NCBI GenBank assembly: GCA_015231775.1
Contig: JADGAY010000021.1
Span: 1 to 34,627, forward strand
Reading direction: 5' to 3'
Length of the DNA: 34,627 bases
From: Magnetococcales bacterium
Lineage (GTDB): Bacteria > Pseudomonadota > Magnetococcia > Magnetococcales > Magnetaquicoccaceae
Shown here one piece after another: positions 14,693 to 23,064 of this stretch. The position numbers and the translations under genes were made by a program. Every line of letters starts with the position of its first letter. Position 1 is the first letter of the stretch. The notes beneath the pieces are model-generated. The model was not told the origin of the DNA. It was given only the letters and a program-made list of their open reading frames with translations, and ran no database searches.

Positions 14693-17428
14693 ATGAGCGG
14701 GTTTGACTCCCGTATCCTGGTGGTGGATGACAAGCCGGCCAATCTTCTGGCCATGCGCCGGCTGCTGGCCCCGTTGCGCGTCGAAATCCTGGAGGCGGAC
14801 AGCGGCCAGGCGGCGTTGAGCCTAGCGCTGCAGCAGGAGCTGGCCCTGATCCTGTTGGACGTGGACATGCCCGGCATGGACGGCTACGAGGTGGCCCAGG
14901 CCCTCAAGGGGTTCGAGGGCACCCGCCAAATCCCGATCATCTTTCTGACCGCGGCTTTCAAGGATCACCCCCACCTGTTGCGCGCCTATCAGTTCGGAGG
15001 GGTGGACTATCTGGAAAAACCCTTCGACGATCAGGTCTTGATCGCCAAGACCCAGGTTTTTCTGGATCTGCATCGCGCCCGCCTCGCCCAGAAACATGCC
15101 CTGGATCTGCTCGCCCAGGGCGAGGCGAAGTTCCGTGCCATGGTCGATCACGTCGGCATCGGCCTGATCCGGCTCGACACGGAGTATGGACAGATTCTCG
15201 AGGCCAACCAGGCCTTTGCCGCCATGCTCGGTTACGACTCCGCCAACGAACTCCTCGGCACCACCATCATGGAGGTGACCCATCCGGACGACCTGGAGTC
15301 AAGCCGCGACGCCATTTTGCAACTGCGGGACGGACAGTGCACCTCGACCTGGTTCGAAAAGCGGTATGTCAAACGGGATCAAGAGGTGATCTGGGCCAGG
15401 GTGACCGCCTCCTTGCAACCCGGTCCGGAACCGGATCGTCTCTTCATCGTCTCGGCAATCGAGGACATCACCGAAAACAAGCGTCTCGACCAGCGTCTGC
15501 GGGAGCAGAACGAGGCTTTGGGGCTGTTCTACAATCTCCCCTTCATCGGCATGGCCATCACCAGCCCGGAGACCAAGCAGTGGCGTTCGGTCAACGATGC
15601 CTTGTGCCAGATGCTCGGCTACGGTCGGGATGAGCTGTTTGCCATGACCTGGGAGGAGCTGACCCATCCCGAGGATCTGGACCTGGATCTGCGACAGTTC
15701 CAACAGGTCATGAATGGCATCATCGACGGCTACGTGATCGACAAGCGCTTCATCCGCAAGGATGGTCAAGTCGTGGAGACCCAGCTCGATGTCAAATGCC
15801 TGCGCGGTCCGGATGGACATGTGGAGCGCGTCGTGGCCACGATTCTGGACATCAGCGAACGCAAGCACACCGAGACCACCCTGCGCAAATTGACCGCGGA
15901 TTTGGATCGCTTCTTCACCATGTCCCTGGATCTGCTCTGCATCGCCGACATGCAGGGTCGCTTTCTGCGCCTGAACCGCGCCTGGGAGCAGACCCTCGGC
16001 TATCCCCTGGACACGTTGCAGGGGAGTTTATTCATGGATTATGTCCACCCCGAGGACCGGGAAGCCACCCTGGAGGCGATGAAGCAGCTCGAACAGGGGG
16101 ATCAGGTTATCAACTTCACCAATCGCTACCTCTGCCGGGATGGAAGTCACCGCTGGATCGAATGGCGTTCCACCCCCTATCGGGACAAGCAACTGGTCTA
16201 TGCCGTTGCCCGTGACATCACCGAACGGATGCATCTCGAAGAGGAGCTGCGCCATGCCAAACAGCGCGCCGAGGAGGCCAGTCAGGCCAAGAGCGAATTT
16301 CTGGCCAACATGAGCCATGAGATCCGCACGCCGATGAACGTGGTGCTGGGCATGGCCGAGATGCTCCTCGAGAGCGAATTGACCGATCAGCAGCGCCTGT
16401 TCGCACAGACCATGCACAACTCCGGCAAGACGCTTCTGGGGGTGATCAACGATGTCCTGGACTTCTCGCGCATTGAGTCGGGCCGGCTTTCGCTCACCCA
16501 TCTTCCTTTTTCACCCGCTCGGGTCACCGAGGAGATTGTCCATCTGATGCGCATCGCCGCGGAGGGAAAGGGTTTGACGATGAGCCTGGAGCTGGCCGAC
16601 GATCTGCCCGAAGCCATGCTCGGCGATGAGAGCCGGGTGCGCCAGATTCTGATCAACCTGTTGGGCAATGCGTTGAAATTCACCGAGCAGGGCCACATCC
16701 ACGCACGGGTGCGACGGGATCCGGAGGCATCGGACCGTTTGCGTTTCACGGTCGAGGATAGCGGAATCGGCATTGCGCCCGAGCAGCAACGGGTGATCTT
16801 CGAGCAGTTCATGCAGGCCGATACCGGCGTGACGCGCCGCTATGGCGGGACCGGTTTGGGGTTGTCGATCTCGCGCCGGCTGGTGGAGTTGATGGATGGA
16901 CGGATCTGGGTGGAGAGTCGTCTGGGGGAAGGGAGTCGCTTTGAATTCACCCTGCCGATCCGGGAGGTGGCGCGGGTCGAGGAGAACCAGGACACCGAAC
17001 ACCCCATGATCGAACCACACGGTCCGTCCCTCACGATCCTGTTGGCCGAGGATGTGGAGGAGAACCGCATTCTGTTCGAGAACTATCTGCTGCACACCAC
17101 GCATCGTCTGGTGATGGTCACGGATGGGGTCCAGGCCGTGGATCGAATCCAAAAGGAGCGGTTCGACGTGGTGTTCATGGATGTGCGCATGCCGCGCCTG
17201 GACGGCTATGAGGCGGCGCGGCGCATTCGCGATTGGGAACGGGCAACCGGCCAGCCGCCGGTCACCATCATCACCCTGTCGGCCCACGCCATGGAGGGGG
17301 AGCAGGAGCGGAGCCTGGCGGCGGGGTGTGACCACTATCTGGCCAAGCCGATCGGCAAAAGGGCGTTGCTGAAGGTCTTGTGCAACCTCGCCGGGCGTGG
17401 CGAGATGGATCAAAAGGGGCAGCCATGA
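14693..17428 (+). CDS. Hybrid sensor histidine kinase: REC - three PAS - HisKA - HATPase - REC
   Basis: Cytoplasmic hybrid histidine kinase of 911 residues with no membrane segment. Order of domains: receiver (about 7-125, phospho-acceptor Asp56, Lys109 in LEKP), PAS (about 142-262), PAS (about 275-390) and PAS (about 400-512). HisKA follows with phospho-His542 in MSHEIRTPMN. The HATPase has the N box NLLGNALKF (655-663), G1 DSGIGI (689-694) and G2 GTGLGLSI (719-726). The C-terminal receiver is about 781-900 with Asp830 and Lys885. Each PAS has a HPED or HPDD motif and ends in a PAC-type DIT/DIS segment. The ligands are unknown. It starts at the ATG after AAGGAAA, and its stop overlaps the start of a 57-aa Cys-rich membrane protein. 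Signals likely leave through an unlinked HPt or response regulator. Confidence 0.95.
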   Translation: MSGFDSRILVVDDKPANLLAMRRLLAPLRVEILEADSGQAALSLALQQELALILLDVDMPGMDGYEVAQALKGFEGTRQIPIIFLTAAFKDHPHLLRAYQFGGVDYLEKPFDDQVLIAKTQVFLDLHRARLAQKHALDLLAQGEAKFRAMVDHVGIGLIRLDTEYGQILEANQAFAAMLGYDSANELLGTTIMEVTHPDDLESSRDAILQLRDGQCTSTWFEKRYVKRDQEVIWARVTASLQPGPEPDRLFIVSAIEDITENKRLDQRLREQNEALGLFYNLPFIGMAITSPETKQWRSVNDALCQMLGYGRDELFAMTWEELTHPEDLDLDLRQFQQVMNGIIDGYVIDKRFIRKDGQVVETQLDVKCLRGPDGHVERVVATILDISERKHTETTLRKLTADLDRFFTMSLDLLCIADMQGRFLRLNRAWEQTLGYPLDTLQGSLFMDYVHPEDREATLEAMKQLEQGDQVINFTNRYLCRDGSHRWIEWRSTPYRDKQLVYAVARDITERMHLEEELRHAKQRAEEASQAKSEFLANMSHEIRTPMNVVLGMAEMLLESELTDQQRLFAQTMHNSGKTLLGVINDVLDFSRIESGRLSLTHLPFSPARVTEEIVHLMRIAAEGKGLTMSLELADDLPEAMLGDESRVRQILINLLGNALKFTEQGHIHARVRRDPEASDRLRFTVEDSGIGIAPEQQRVIFEQFMQADTGVTRRYGGTGLGLSISRRLVELMDGRIWVESRLGEGSRFEFTLPIREVARVEENQDTEHPMIEPHGPSLTILLAEDVEENRILFENYLLHTTHRLVMVTDGVQAVDRIQKERFDVVFMDVRMPRLDGYEAARRIRDWERATGQPPVTIITLSAHAMEGEQERSLAAGCDHYLAKPIGKRALLKVLCNLAGRGEMDQKGQP

Positions 17429-17598
17429 ACCCAACCCTGGATGCCATCCTGCTCGGCGTGATCCTGCTGGGTTGCCTGGTCTACATCGCCCGGCGGCTGC
17501 GGGGGATGTTCTCCCCCCGGCGCGGCGGCGGATCCGGCTGCCAAGGGTGCGCCAAGGGTGCAAGCTGCGACGCCCGCCGACCCGCCGACCCGCCGTGA
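17425..17598 (+). CDS. Small Cys-rich membrane protein, FeoB-associated type
   Basis: Protein of 57 residues: one N-terminal transmembrane helix (about residues 7-24), then a basic stretch, then a tail with GSGCQGCAKGASC, a C-x2-C-x5-C cluster. Size and layout match the FeoB-associated Cys-rich membrane proteins, which usually lie next to ferrous-iron transporter genes; their role is not known. No feoA or feoB is visible here. Its ATG overlaps the kinase stop (ATGA at 17425-17428), so the two are probably translated together. The cysteines could bind iron, a cluster or zinc. It ends 9 bp from the convergent ParA gene. Confidence 0.75.
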   Translation: MNPTLDAILLGVILLGCLVYIARRLRGMFSPRRGGGSGCQGCAKGASCDARRPADPP

Positions 17599-17607
17599 CA
17601 TCCGCCG

Positions 17608-18612
17608 TCACTCGGGCAAGGGGATCCCGGCACGCTGGAGAATGTCCAGGGTCAAGTTCTTGAAAAGGTCGTAAGCTTTCTTGACGTAATCAGCATGTGA
17701 CCCGATGGCGCCATCACTGGGTTTCAGGTGAAAGATCGGCTTGCGCGCCTCCTGGGCCATGGGCATCAGGCTGCGAAAGTGGCGCAACAAGGCGAAGCAG
17801 TGCGGATCCTGGGTCGTAGTGGGCCAATTCCCGTCCGGGGAGGACTCCTCCAGAACCGCGACATGATAGGTCTCCGGGATGCGCGCGATCCATTTCTCAT
17901 AGGCCCGGACCGGTTCGTTTTCGCGGGTTGAATGGGCCATCACCATATAACCCAGTGGCCGCATCTCCCCCTTGGGCAGGATCAGGGAGGGATCGGGATT
18001 TCTTTGCAGCCGCTCCCGCCACCCCTTGCGCCAGTCGCGCAGGGTCGGTCCCAGGTTGCGCAACCCCTGCAATGAGAAGAGATCCGGCGCCAGGGGAATC
18101 ACCACGCTGTCGGCGGCGATCAGCGCCGAACGGTTGATCGCCCCCAGATTCGGCCCCAGATCCACCAGAATCACCTGGGCCGCGTGCGCTTCCGCCCCCT
18201 TCTGCAACACGCGCCAAAAGGCAGAGATAACCCGAAAGGCGCGTTTATCGTGGTCCAGACATTTGGGCCAAACCTGAGAGAGATCGTCCTCGAAACGGGT
18301 CAAGGACATTTCGCCTGGTATCAAGGCCAATCTCTCATCGATCAGCGCCAATTGCGGCGTGACGATATCGCCGATGCCATCCTTCAAGGGTTGAATGGCG
18401 CGAAAGATGGTCTTGGGGGTCTCGTCTTCCGGCCAAAGCGCCTCCAGCCGTTCTTCGTCCAGGAGTACGCTGGTCAGATTGCCTTGTGGATCCAGATCCG
18501 CGACCAGCACACGCAACCCCAGATCCGACATCATCCAGGCCAAATGATAGACCAGGGAGGTCTTGCCCACACCTCCCTTGTTGTTGAAAAAAGCGATGAC
18601 CGGGGTGCTCAT
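17608..18612 (-). CDS. ParA-family ATPase
   Basis: ParA/MinD-type ATPase of 334 residues, somewhat longer than typical ParA (about 260). The deviant Walker A KGGVGKTS is at residues 12-19, the switch motif VADLDPQGNLT at 37-47 and the Walker B-type VILVDLGPNLGAINRSAL about 146-163. Such ATPases form DNA-bound dimers that position plasmids, chromosomes or protein complexes. No parB gene or parS-like sites are next to it. Instead its ATG overlaps the stop of the upstream AlbA_2/GHKL gene (ATGA at 18609-18612). The C-terminal part (from about 215) lacks familiar motifs and may contact the partner protein. Confidence 0.88.
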   Translation of the reverse strand: MSTPVIAFFNNKGGVGKTSLVYHLAWMMSDLGLRVLVADLDPQGNLTSVLLDEERLEALWPEDETPKTIFRAIQPLKDGIGDIVTPQLALIDERLALIPGEMSLTRFEDDLSQVWPKCLDHDKRAFRVISAFWRVLQKGAEAHAAQVILVDLGPNLGAINRSALIAADSVVIPLAPDLFSLQGLRNLGPTLRDWRKGWRERLQRNPDPSLILPKGEMRPLGYMVMAHSTRENEPVRAYEKWIARIPETYHVAVLEESSPDGNWPTTTQDPHCFALLRHFRSLMPMAQEARKPIFHLKPSDGAIGSHADYVKKAYDLFKNLTLDILQRAGIPLPE

Positions 18613-19805
18613 GACCGTTGCCTCAGGGTGACCAGAACATGGTTCTCCTCGATCGTGAACTCGGGCGGTGGATTGCCATTCTGATGCAGCGCCTTGCGCG
18701 CCATGGCGATGCCCGCGCCAAACCGTTGCACATAGCCGAGGTTTTTCATCACCTCCGCGACATTCGGGTTGCGGTAGTCGGTGACATTCGGCGCGCCGAA
18801 ATTCTCCCGGTTCACCTGCCCGAACGGACCGCCGGGATTCTGGATCTCCACCCGGTCATCAAACCAATAAACCCGCACCGGCGCATGACTGGTGCAGTAG
18901 TCCCGGTGCATGATGGCATTGCGCGCCAACTGTTGCAGGGCGGTCAGGGGGTAATCCGAACGGCGTACCTCCGTGGGACCGGCCATGAGATCGGTGGCCA
19001 CGCGGTTATGAAGTCGAAAAAGCTCTTCGAGTTGGCGCAATTGATCATGAATCGTACCGTGGATCTCCTTCTGGTCGAGAATCTGGCCATCCGCCATATC
19101 CAAACCCGCGAAGCGAACGAACTGCACATAAGCCCCCGGCAGGAACTCCACCGGTGACCGGCCCACCGCCAGCAGCCCGACCACGGTGGGCACGGGTGGC
19201 GGGTCCGATGTGGTGAAACGCAGGGAGGCCAGTTGGTGCGCGTAAGGGCGATGGTTCTCCTCCAGGGTCTCGGGAGCCACGGCGCAGGGCAGATAGGTTC
19301 GTGAGAAAAAGTCACGATCCAGATCGTCGAGGGTGGCCTGGCGGATGGGTGTGAGATCGTGGGGCAGATTTCGTCCGCGCTGTTTTTCACTCAGGCGATG
19401 TTCTTCCGCCACGGTGGCCACGGCGCGGCGCGGTCCCACGCGAATCCAGGTGCGGCCATCGGCCCGGACCGGAGGGGAGTCCGAGGGTTGCACGATGATC
19501 ACGGCCAGGGTGCGCTCCAGCAACGTGCGCTTTTCCACGCTCATGACGGGAAATGGCAGGATATTGCCATCGGAACGCACGTGAGCCAGCTTCAAAAGCA
19601 GTGCGTCGTCGATTGTCAGACCAGACCACCCACCACGATCCTTCTCCCCGATGAACAGCACCCCTGGCAGACGATGGTTGGGCATGTCGTTGGCAAAGGC
19701 GCAGATGGCTTGCCGAATTTTATCCCTTTCCGTAAAGGACTCCTTGCGCTCCACGCGGTCCGACTCCAGGTCGGTCAACAAGGCGATCAGCTCTTCGTCG
19801 GTCAT
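18609..19805 (-). CDS. AlbA_2 (Schlafen-type) and GHKL-like ATP-binding protein
   Basis: Protein of about 398 residues with an N-terminal AlbA_2 domain (about 8-130), shown by ESDRVERKES, IRQAICAFANDMPNH, GVLFIG and the end IRVGPRRAVAT. The middle part (about 140-275) is family-specific. The C-terminal third is like the ATPase-like region of RecG-type regulators, with RNAIMHRDY, VEIQNPGGPFG, RNPNVAEVMKNLGYVQRFGAGI and FTIEENHVLVTL. Such proteins are annotated as transcriptional regulators or RNA-binding proteins, and the function of this subfamily is not settled. The ATG at 19805 is favoured because relatives begin with MTDEEL; an ATG at 19823 would add six residues. It is coupled by ATGA to the ParA gene, so the two likely act together. 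Confidence 0.85.
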   Translation of the reverse strand: MTDEELIALLTDLESDRVERKESFTERDKIRQAICAFANDMPNHRLPGVLFIGEKDRGGWSGLTIDDALLLKLAHVRSDGNILPFPVMSVEKRTLLERTLAVIIVQPSDSPPVRADGRTWIRVGPRRAVATVAEEHRLSEKQRGRNLPHDLTPIRQATLDDLDRDFFSRTYLPCAVAPETLEENHRPYAHQLASLRFTTSDPPPVPTVVGLLAVGRSPVEFLPGAYVQFVRFAGLDMADGQILDQKEIHGTIHDQLRQLEELFRLHNRVATDLMAGPTEVRRSDYPLTALQQLARNAIMHRDYCTSHAPVRVYWFDDRVEIQNPGGPFGQVNRENFGAPNVTDYRNPNVAEVMKNLGYVQRFGAGIAMARKALHQNGNPPPEFTIEENHVLVTLRQRS

Positions 19806-19872
19806 TTGGCTCGGCCCATCCAAAGATTTGGAATCCAGATGTTTGTGTTTATGCTAACAGAGGCGCGCGCAT

Positions 19873-19895
19873 AAAAAAACCGCCCATGGGCGGTG
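19873..19895 (-). terminator. Intrinsic terminator downstream of aclA
   Basis: The perfect palindrome CCGCCCATGGGCGG at 19880-19893 is followed on the minus strand by seven T (plus-strand A run 19873-19879). It should stop leftward transcripts from the ACL operon before the AlbA_2/ParA operon. It lies 262 bp past the aclA stop. Confidence 0.75.
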
Positions 19896-19982
19896 ATTTC
19901 GTGGCAAGGTTTGGAGCATGAGACAGAGGTTGCCCGCGACATCAAGCCGTCTCCGGGGGCCTACCTCAAGGCAAGGCGACGC

Positions 19983-20015
19983 TGGGTCGTTCTGCCGACA
20001 CCGCAAAACGACCCA
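19983..20015. repeat. 12-bp inverted repeat with TGGGTCGTT core
   Basis: The arms TGGGTCGTT-TGC and GCA-AACGACCCA pair with one mismatch around a 7-nt loop. The same TGGGTCGTT core forms the larger perfect palindrome at 27508-27544, so the two are probably related repeats. It lies in the 351-bp gap between the AlbA_2 gene and aclA, which holds no gene. Confidence 0.65.
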
Positions 20016-20034
20016 TCATCCAAGCCCGCGCGCG

Positions 20035-20143
20035 GCGATTTTGCAAAAATCGCTTTTTTGTAGAGCACGCAAACCACGAAGACAAAGGCAAAATCAAAGG
20101 CAAAGTCACACCCTGCCGGGGGCGGTAACCGCCCCCGGACCCG
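20035..20143 (+). repeat. Composite A-rich / hairpin repeat (family B)
   Basis: It begins with a hairpin GCGATTTT/AAAATCGC (20035-20053) and a T run, which also looks like a rightward terminator. An A-rich part with the tandem phrase AAAGGCAAAATC / AAAGGCAAAGTC follows. Then comes a perfect inverted repeat CCGGGGGCGGT/ACCGCCCCCGG (20116-20138) and ACCC. The first 22 bases from 20049 match those at 24834 in 20 positions. It sits just past the stop of aclA and could shape the 3' end of that mRNA. Confidence 0.65.
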
Positions 20144-20156
20144 GTGATGACGTGCG

Positions 20157-22922
20157 TTACGACACGAACGAGCAGGCGCTCGCCGCAGTGCGGGTATCCA
20201 TGTCGCGACCACGATTGGTGTGATCGTCCACCTCGGCGGCGGTGCCGATCATGCGCCCGAACAGGAAGGTGATGAAGGCCGCGCTCTCCATGGACTCGGC
20301 ACTCACCTCGCCCCGCGCATAGGGCTGCCAGAGCATCTTCAACAGCAGAACCGCGATCACCGCGTCCACGTTCACGCAGTAGATCTCCCGGCTGATGCCG
20401 CTCTTGTAGAGCGCGTTCACCAACTGGTGATAGAAATCCTGAAACACGTTGTACGAGCCGCGCTGCTTGAAGAGGTTGTCCACAAACACCTCACGCGGAT
20501 CGAAGTTCTCCGGCTTGCCCTTGAACACCGGATGGTTGACGCAGGGGATCTTGGCGTAATCCATGCTCCCGGCGCCCTTGGCCTTGACCTTGTACGCCTT
20601 GTACTCGGCGGCGTAGGCCATGGCCATGGCCATCAGATCCAATCCGTGATTCGCATCGCCCGGATCCGTGAGCCCGGAATCCTTGAACCGCTCCATCAGG
20701 AAGGCGATGGCCTCGTAACCGTTGCCGCCGTGGGCGAAACCGGTGTGGGTGAGGAAACCCAGATAGGCCTTGTTGATCTGGATCCGCTCCGGGGCCATGG
20801 GGCCGTCGGCGCTGACCGCGCCCTTGGGGCCCTGGGCGGAGATGGTACCCGGTCCGTTGGTGACCAGAAGACCCACCAGAACCGAGAAGCTGAACAGCTC
20901 CTCCTCGCTGGGACGACGGTTGAACAGGGAGAGGAAGGCGGTCTCGGTGAAGCTCCAGGATTCGAGCAGCTCGGTGTTGTCCACCCCCGAAAAGCTCTTC
21001 TTGTCCTGACGCGCGGAGGGGACCACGCAGCCGACCAGGGAGCTGAAGATGCGCATGTGCCACGGCATGGCCAGCAAAGTGGTCACCGACAAACGACGCC
21101 GCGCCAGCCCACGCCAGGCCAGATGGCAACAGATGGCGGCCAGAACCGTGCTGTCGCGCACCCCGTCGCTGCCCGTGCCGAGCGCCTTGACGAAATCGAT
21201 GAAGACCGACTTGCAGCCACGCGCCTCCAGGGCACTCAACATCGACTTGCCGCGCTTGCCGCTCTTGGGAGAGATCAGCATGTCACGGGCGCCGCTTTCG
21301 GTGGCCTGGGCCAACTGGGCCTGGAAATCGAACGCCACGTTGTTCGGATCGGTCAGCCCGGAGTGTCCGAACAGCTCCACCAGGGCCTGCACCGCATCCC
21401 GCGTCGGCTTGATCTCATTGGGACCAAGCATGGCCAGACCGGTGGAGAGCACCACGTTCGGGCTGCTGCCCGCCTCGCGGGCCGCATCCGCGGCCAGGAT
21501 TCCCGGCAGGCCGAAGTGGTTGACAAAGGCGTTCAAGGCGACGTTGGCCATGGCGCGTCCGGTGGCATCCGGATACTCACGGGTCAACGCCATCACCAGA
21601 TTCTCTTCCAGGGTGTGGGTGGAGGCATCGAGCACGCTCACCCCATGCACCTGGGAGACCTGGGTTTTGGGATCCATGCGCGAGGCGCCGGAGCAATCCT
21701 TCATCGCCTGACGCGGGAAGATGGCGCCCACCTGCCTGCTTTGGGCCGCGATCTGCTCGTTGTAGGGGGCGAGCGCCTCGACCACCGGGAGCTGCAGCTC
21801 CTTGGGCAGCGGGATATCCTGGTCGGCGAAGTACCAACACTTGAGGGAGAGATCGCCACGGGGCTCGAAGTCCGGCTTGATGCCGTTCATCATCATCACG
21901 GCGGTCATGGCCTGGGGGATGTGGGCGATGTTGGTCACCACCGCGCCCTTGGCCGAGCAGGCCGGGGAGTCCGGGGTGAAGATCGACTTGACCCCGAACT
22001 TCTCCATGAACCAACGCTCCTTGGAGGCCGCGTCGTCGCCGGAACCGGCGATGGCGCCCGCGTGACCGCAGGAGCGGGTCAGCTTGGCCTTCCAGCGGCC
22101 CACCACGCAGGCCACCACCGGCTTGCGGAACACCAGATCACGTTCGTAGTATCCGCCCGGCTCGATGTACATGACGGCGGCTTTGGAGCGGTCGTCGTTG
22201 TGCATGGCATGGGTGAACTCGGGGGCGGCGTAGTGGATGTAGACATCCTTGCCCGACGACACCGACACCGTGGTACCCCAACCAGCGGTGAGCAGGTAGG
22301 TGGCGATGGTGGTGGTGAAGTTGCCGGAGTTGGAATAAAGGGCCACCGAACCCGGCACCAGGGACTCTTGCGGGGCGTTGCCGCCCAGCGCGCCGCCGAT
22401 GCGCACATGGTTGTGGGCATCGCCGATGCCAAGGCAGTTGGCGCCGAAGACATCCACGCCGCGCCACTGGCAGTATTGGCGGATCATGCGGGCGTGCTTG
22501 ACCTTCACCTTCTCGGTGAGGATCACCACCTTGTTGAGATCCGGATTGACCCGCACCGCCTCGATGACCGCATCCTTCACCCCGTCCGGTGGCACGTAGA
22601 CCACCGCGACATTGAATTTCTTGCCGTCGTTGATGGCCTCGAGCACGTTGTTGTAGACCGGGATGTCGCCGATCTTGGTTTTCATGACCGAGCCGGAACG
22701 GCCCGGCATGACGCCGCAGACGATGTTGCCGCCGGAGTACTCATGGCTGATCGGCGTGACCGTGGTACTTTCGCCGCCCAGGATGTTGAGCACGCAGACC
22801 CGATCATCCTTGGTGGCCAGGTCGGCCAGGGAGTGGATGCCGACGAAGTAGGGGAACTCCTTTTCACCCTTCGGATGCAGAAAAGTTTGCCCGATGGCGG
22901 GCATGGTATCGATCAATGGCAT
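20157..22922 (-). CDS. aclA: ATP citrate lyase, large subunit (divergent, type II-like)
   Basis: Protein of 921 residues with a succinyl-CoA-synthetase-alpha-like N-terminal half and a citrate-synthase-like C-terminus. With AclB it should cleave citrate with ATP and CoA into acetyl-CoA and oxaloacetate, a key step of the reverse TCA cycle. ALYSNSGNFTTTIAT is at 195-209. The phospho-histidine is His287 in SCGHAGA. The citrate-synthase-like part covers about 640-905, with FAHGGNGYEA (729-738) and NVDAVIAVL (851-859). The protein is about 300 residues longer than type I AclA of green sulfur bacteria (about 610); the extra length lies mainly around 400-640. The ATG at 22922 follows GAGG, and upstream residues cover the repeat. 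Divergent enzymes like this are known from the magnetotactic coccus MC-1. Confidence 0.87.
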   Translation of the reverse strand: MPLIDTMPAIGQTFLHPKGEKEFPYFVGIHSLADLATKDDRVCVLNILGGESTTVTPISHEYSGGNIVCGVMPGRSGSVMKTKIGDIPVYNNVLEAINDGKKFNVAVVYVPPDGVKDAVIEAVRVNPDLNKVVILTEKVKVKHARMIRQYCQWRGVDVFGANCLGIGDAHNHVRIGGALGGNAPQESLVPGSVALYSNSGNFTTTIATYLLTAGWGTTVSVSSGKDVYIHYAAPEFTHAMHNDDRSKAAVMYIEPGGYYERDLVFRKPVVACVVGRWKAKLTRSCGHAGAIAGSGDDAASKERWFMEKFGVKSIFTPDSPACSAKGAVVTNIAHIPQAMTAVMMMNGIKPDFEPRGDLSLKCWYFADQDIPLPKELQLPVVEALAPYNEQIAAQSRQVGAIFPRQAMKDCSGASRMDPKTQVSQVHGVSVLDASTHTLEENLVMALTREYPDATGRAMANVALNAFVNHFGLPGILAADAAREAGSSPNVVLSTGLAMLGPNEIKPTRDAVQALVELFGHSGLTDPNNVAFDFQAQLAQATESGARDMLISPKSGKRGKSMLSALEARGCKSVFIDFVKALGTGSDGVRDSTVLAAICCHLAWRGLARRRLSVTTLLAMPWHMRIFSSLVGCVVPSARQDKKSFSGVDNTELLESWSFTETAFLSLFNRRPSEEELFSFSVLVGLLVTNGPGTISAQGPKGAVSADGPMAPERIQINKAYLGFLTHTGFAHGGNGYEAIAFLMERFKDSGLTDPGDANHGLDLMAMAMAYAAEYKAYKVKAKGAGSMDYAKIPCVNHPVFKGKPENFDPREVFVDNLFKQRGSYNVFQDFYHQLVNALYKSGISREIYCVNVDAVIAVLLLKMLWQPYARGEVSAESMESAAFITFLFGRMIGTAAEVDDHTNRGRDMDTRTAASACSFVS

Positions 22923-22981
22923 GGATGACCTCGTTTCCTTATGAAAGCGCGTGGGATCGCGAGTTTGACGAGCGTTGCACG

Positions 22982-23038
22982 ATGGGGAGGAGGCCCCCCG
23001 CCCCCCACCCGTGGAACTCCCCGAAAGGAGATCCACGG
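22982..23038. repeat. Palindromic repeat family A, copy 2, between aclB and aclA
   Basis: A lead GATGGGGAGGAGGCCCCC with C runs is followed by a hairpin at 23009-23038. Its arms are CCGTGGA-CTCC and GGAG-TCCACGG, with one mismatch and a 6-nt loop. It matches the elements at 1831-1887 and 27691-27736 in layout and core. It occupies much of the 142-bp gap inside the ACL operon and could act as an attenuator or mRNA stabiliser. Confidence 0.72.
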
Positions 23039-23064
23039 CAAATGCCGTATTTTACCCGAACGGA

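Noticed and set aside
14422-14877. Extended N-terminus of the WbqC-like protein
   Set aside because: The added residues overlap the start of the divergent kinase gene and look non-coding. The family signature begins right after the GTG at 14421, which has a good ribosome site.
19918-20223. Small plus-strand frame past the AlbA_2 gene
   Set aside because: It consists mainly of repeat DNA (inverted repeats at 19983 and 20035-20138) and overlaps the end of aclA.
20220-22928. Very long open frame on the plus strand opposite aclA (about 900 codons)
   Set aside because: It is antisense to a gene with clear ACL motifs. Its translation is rich in His, Gly and Arg in the manner of GC-rich antisense frames, and it has no family motif.
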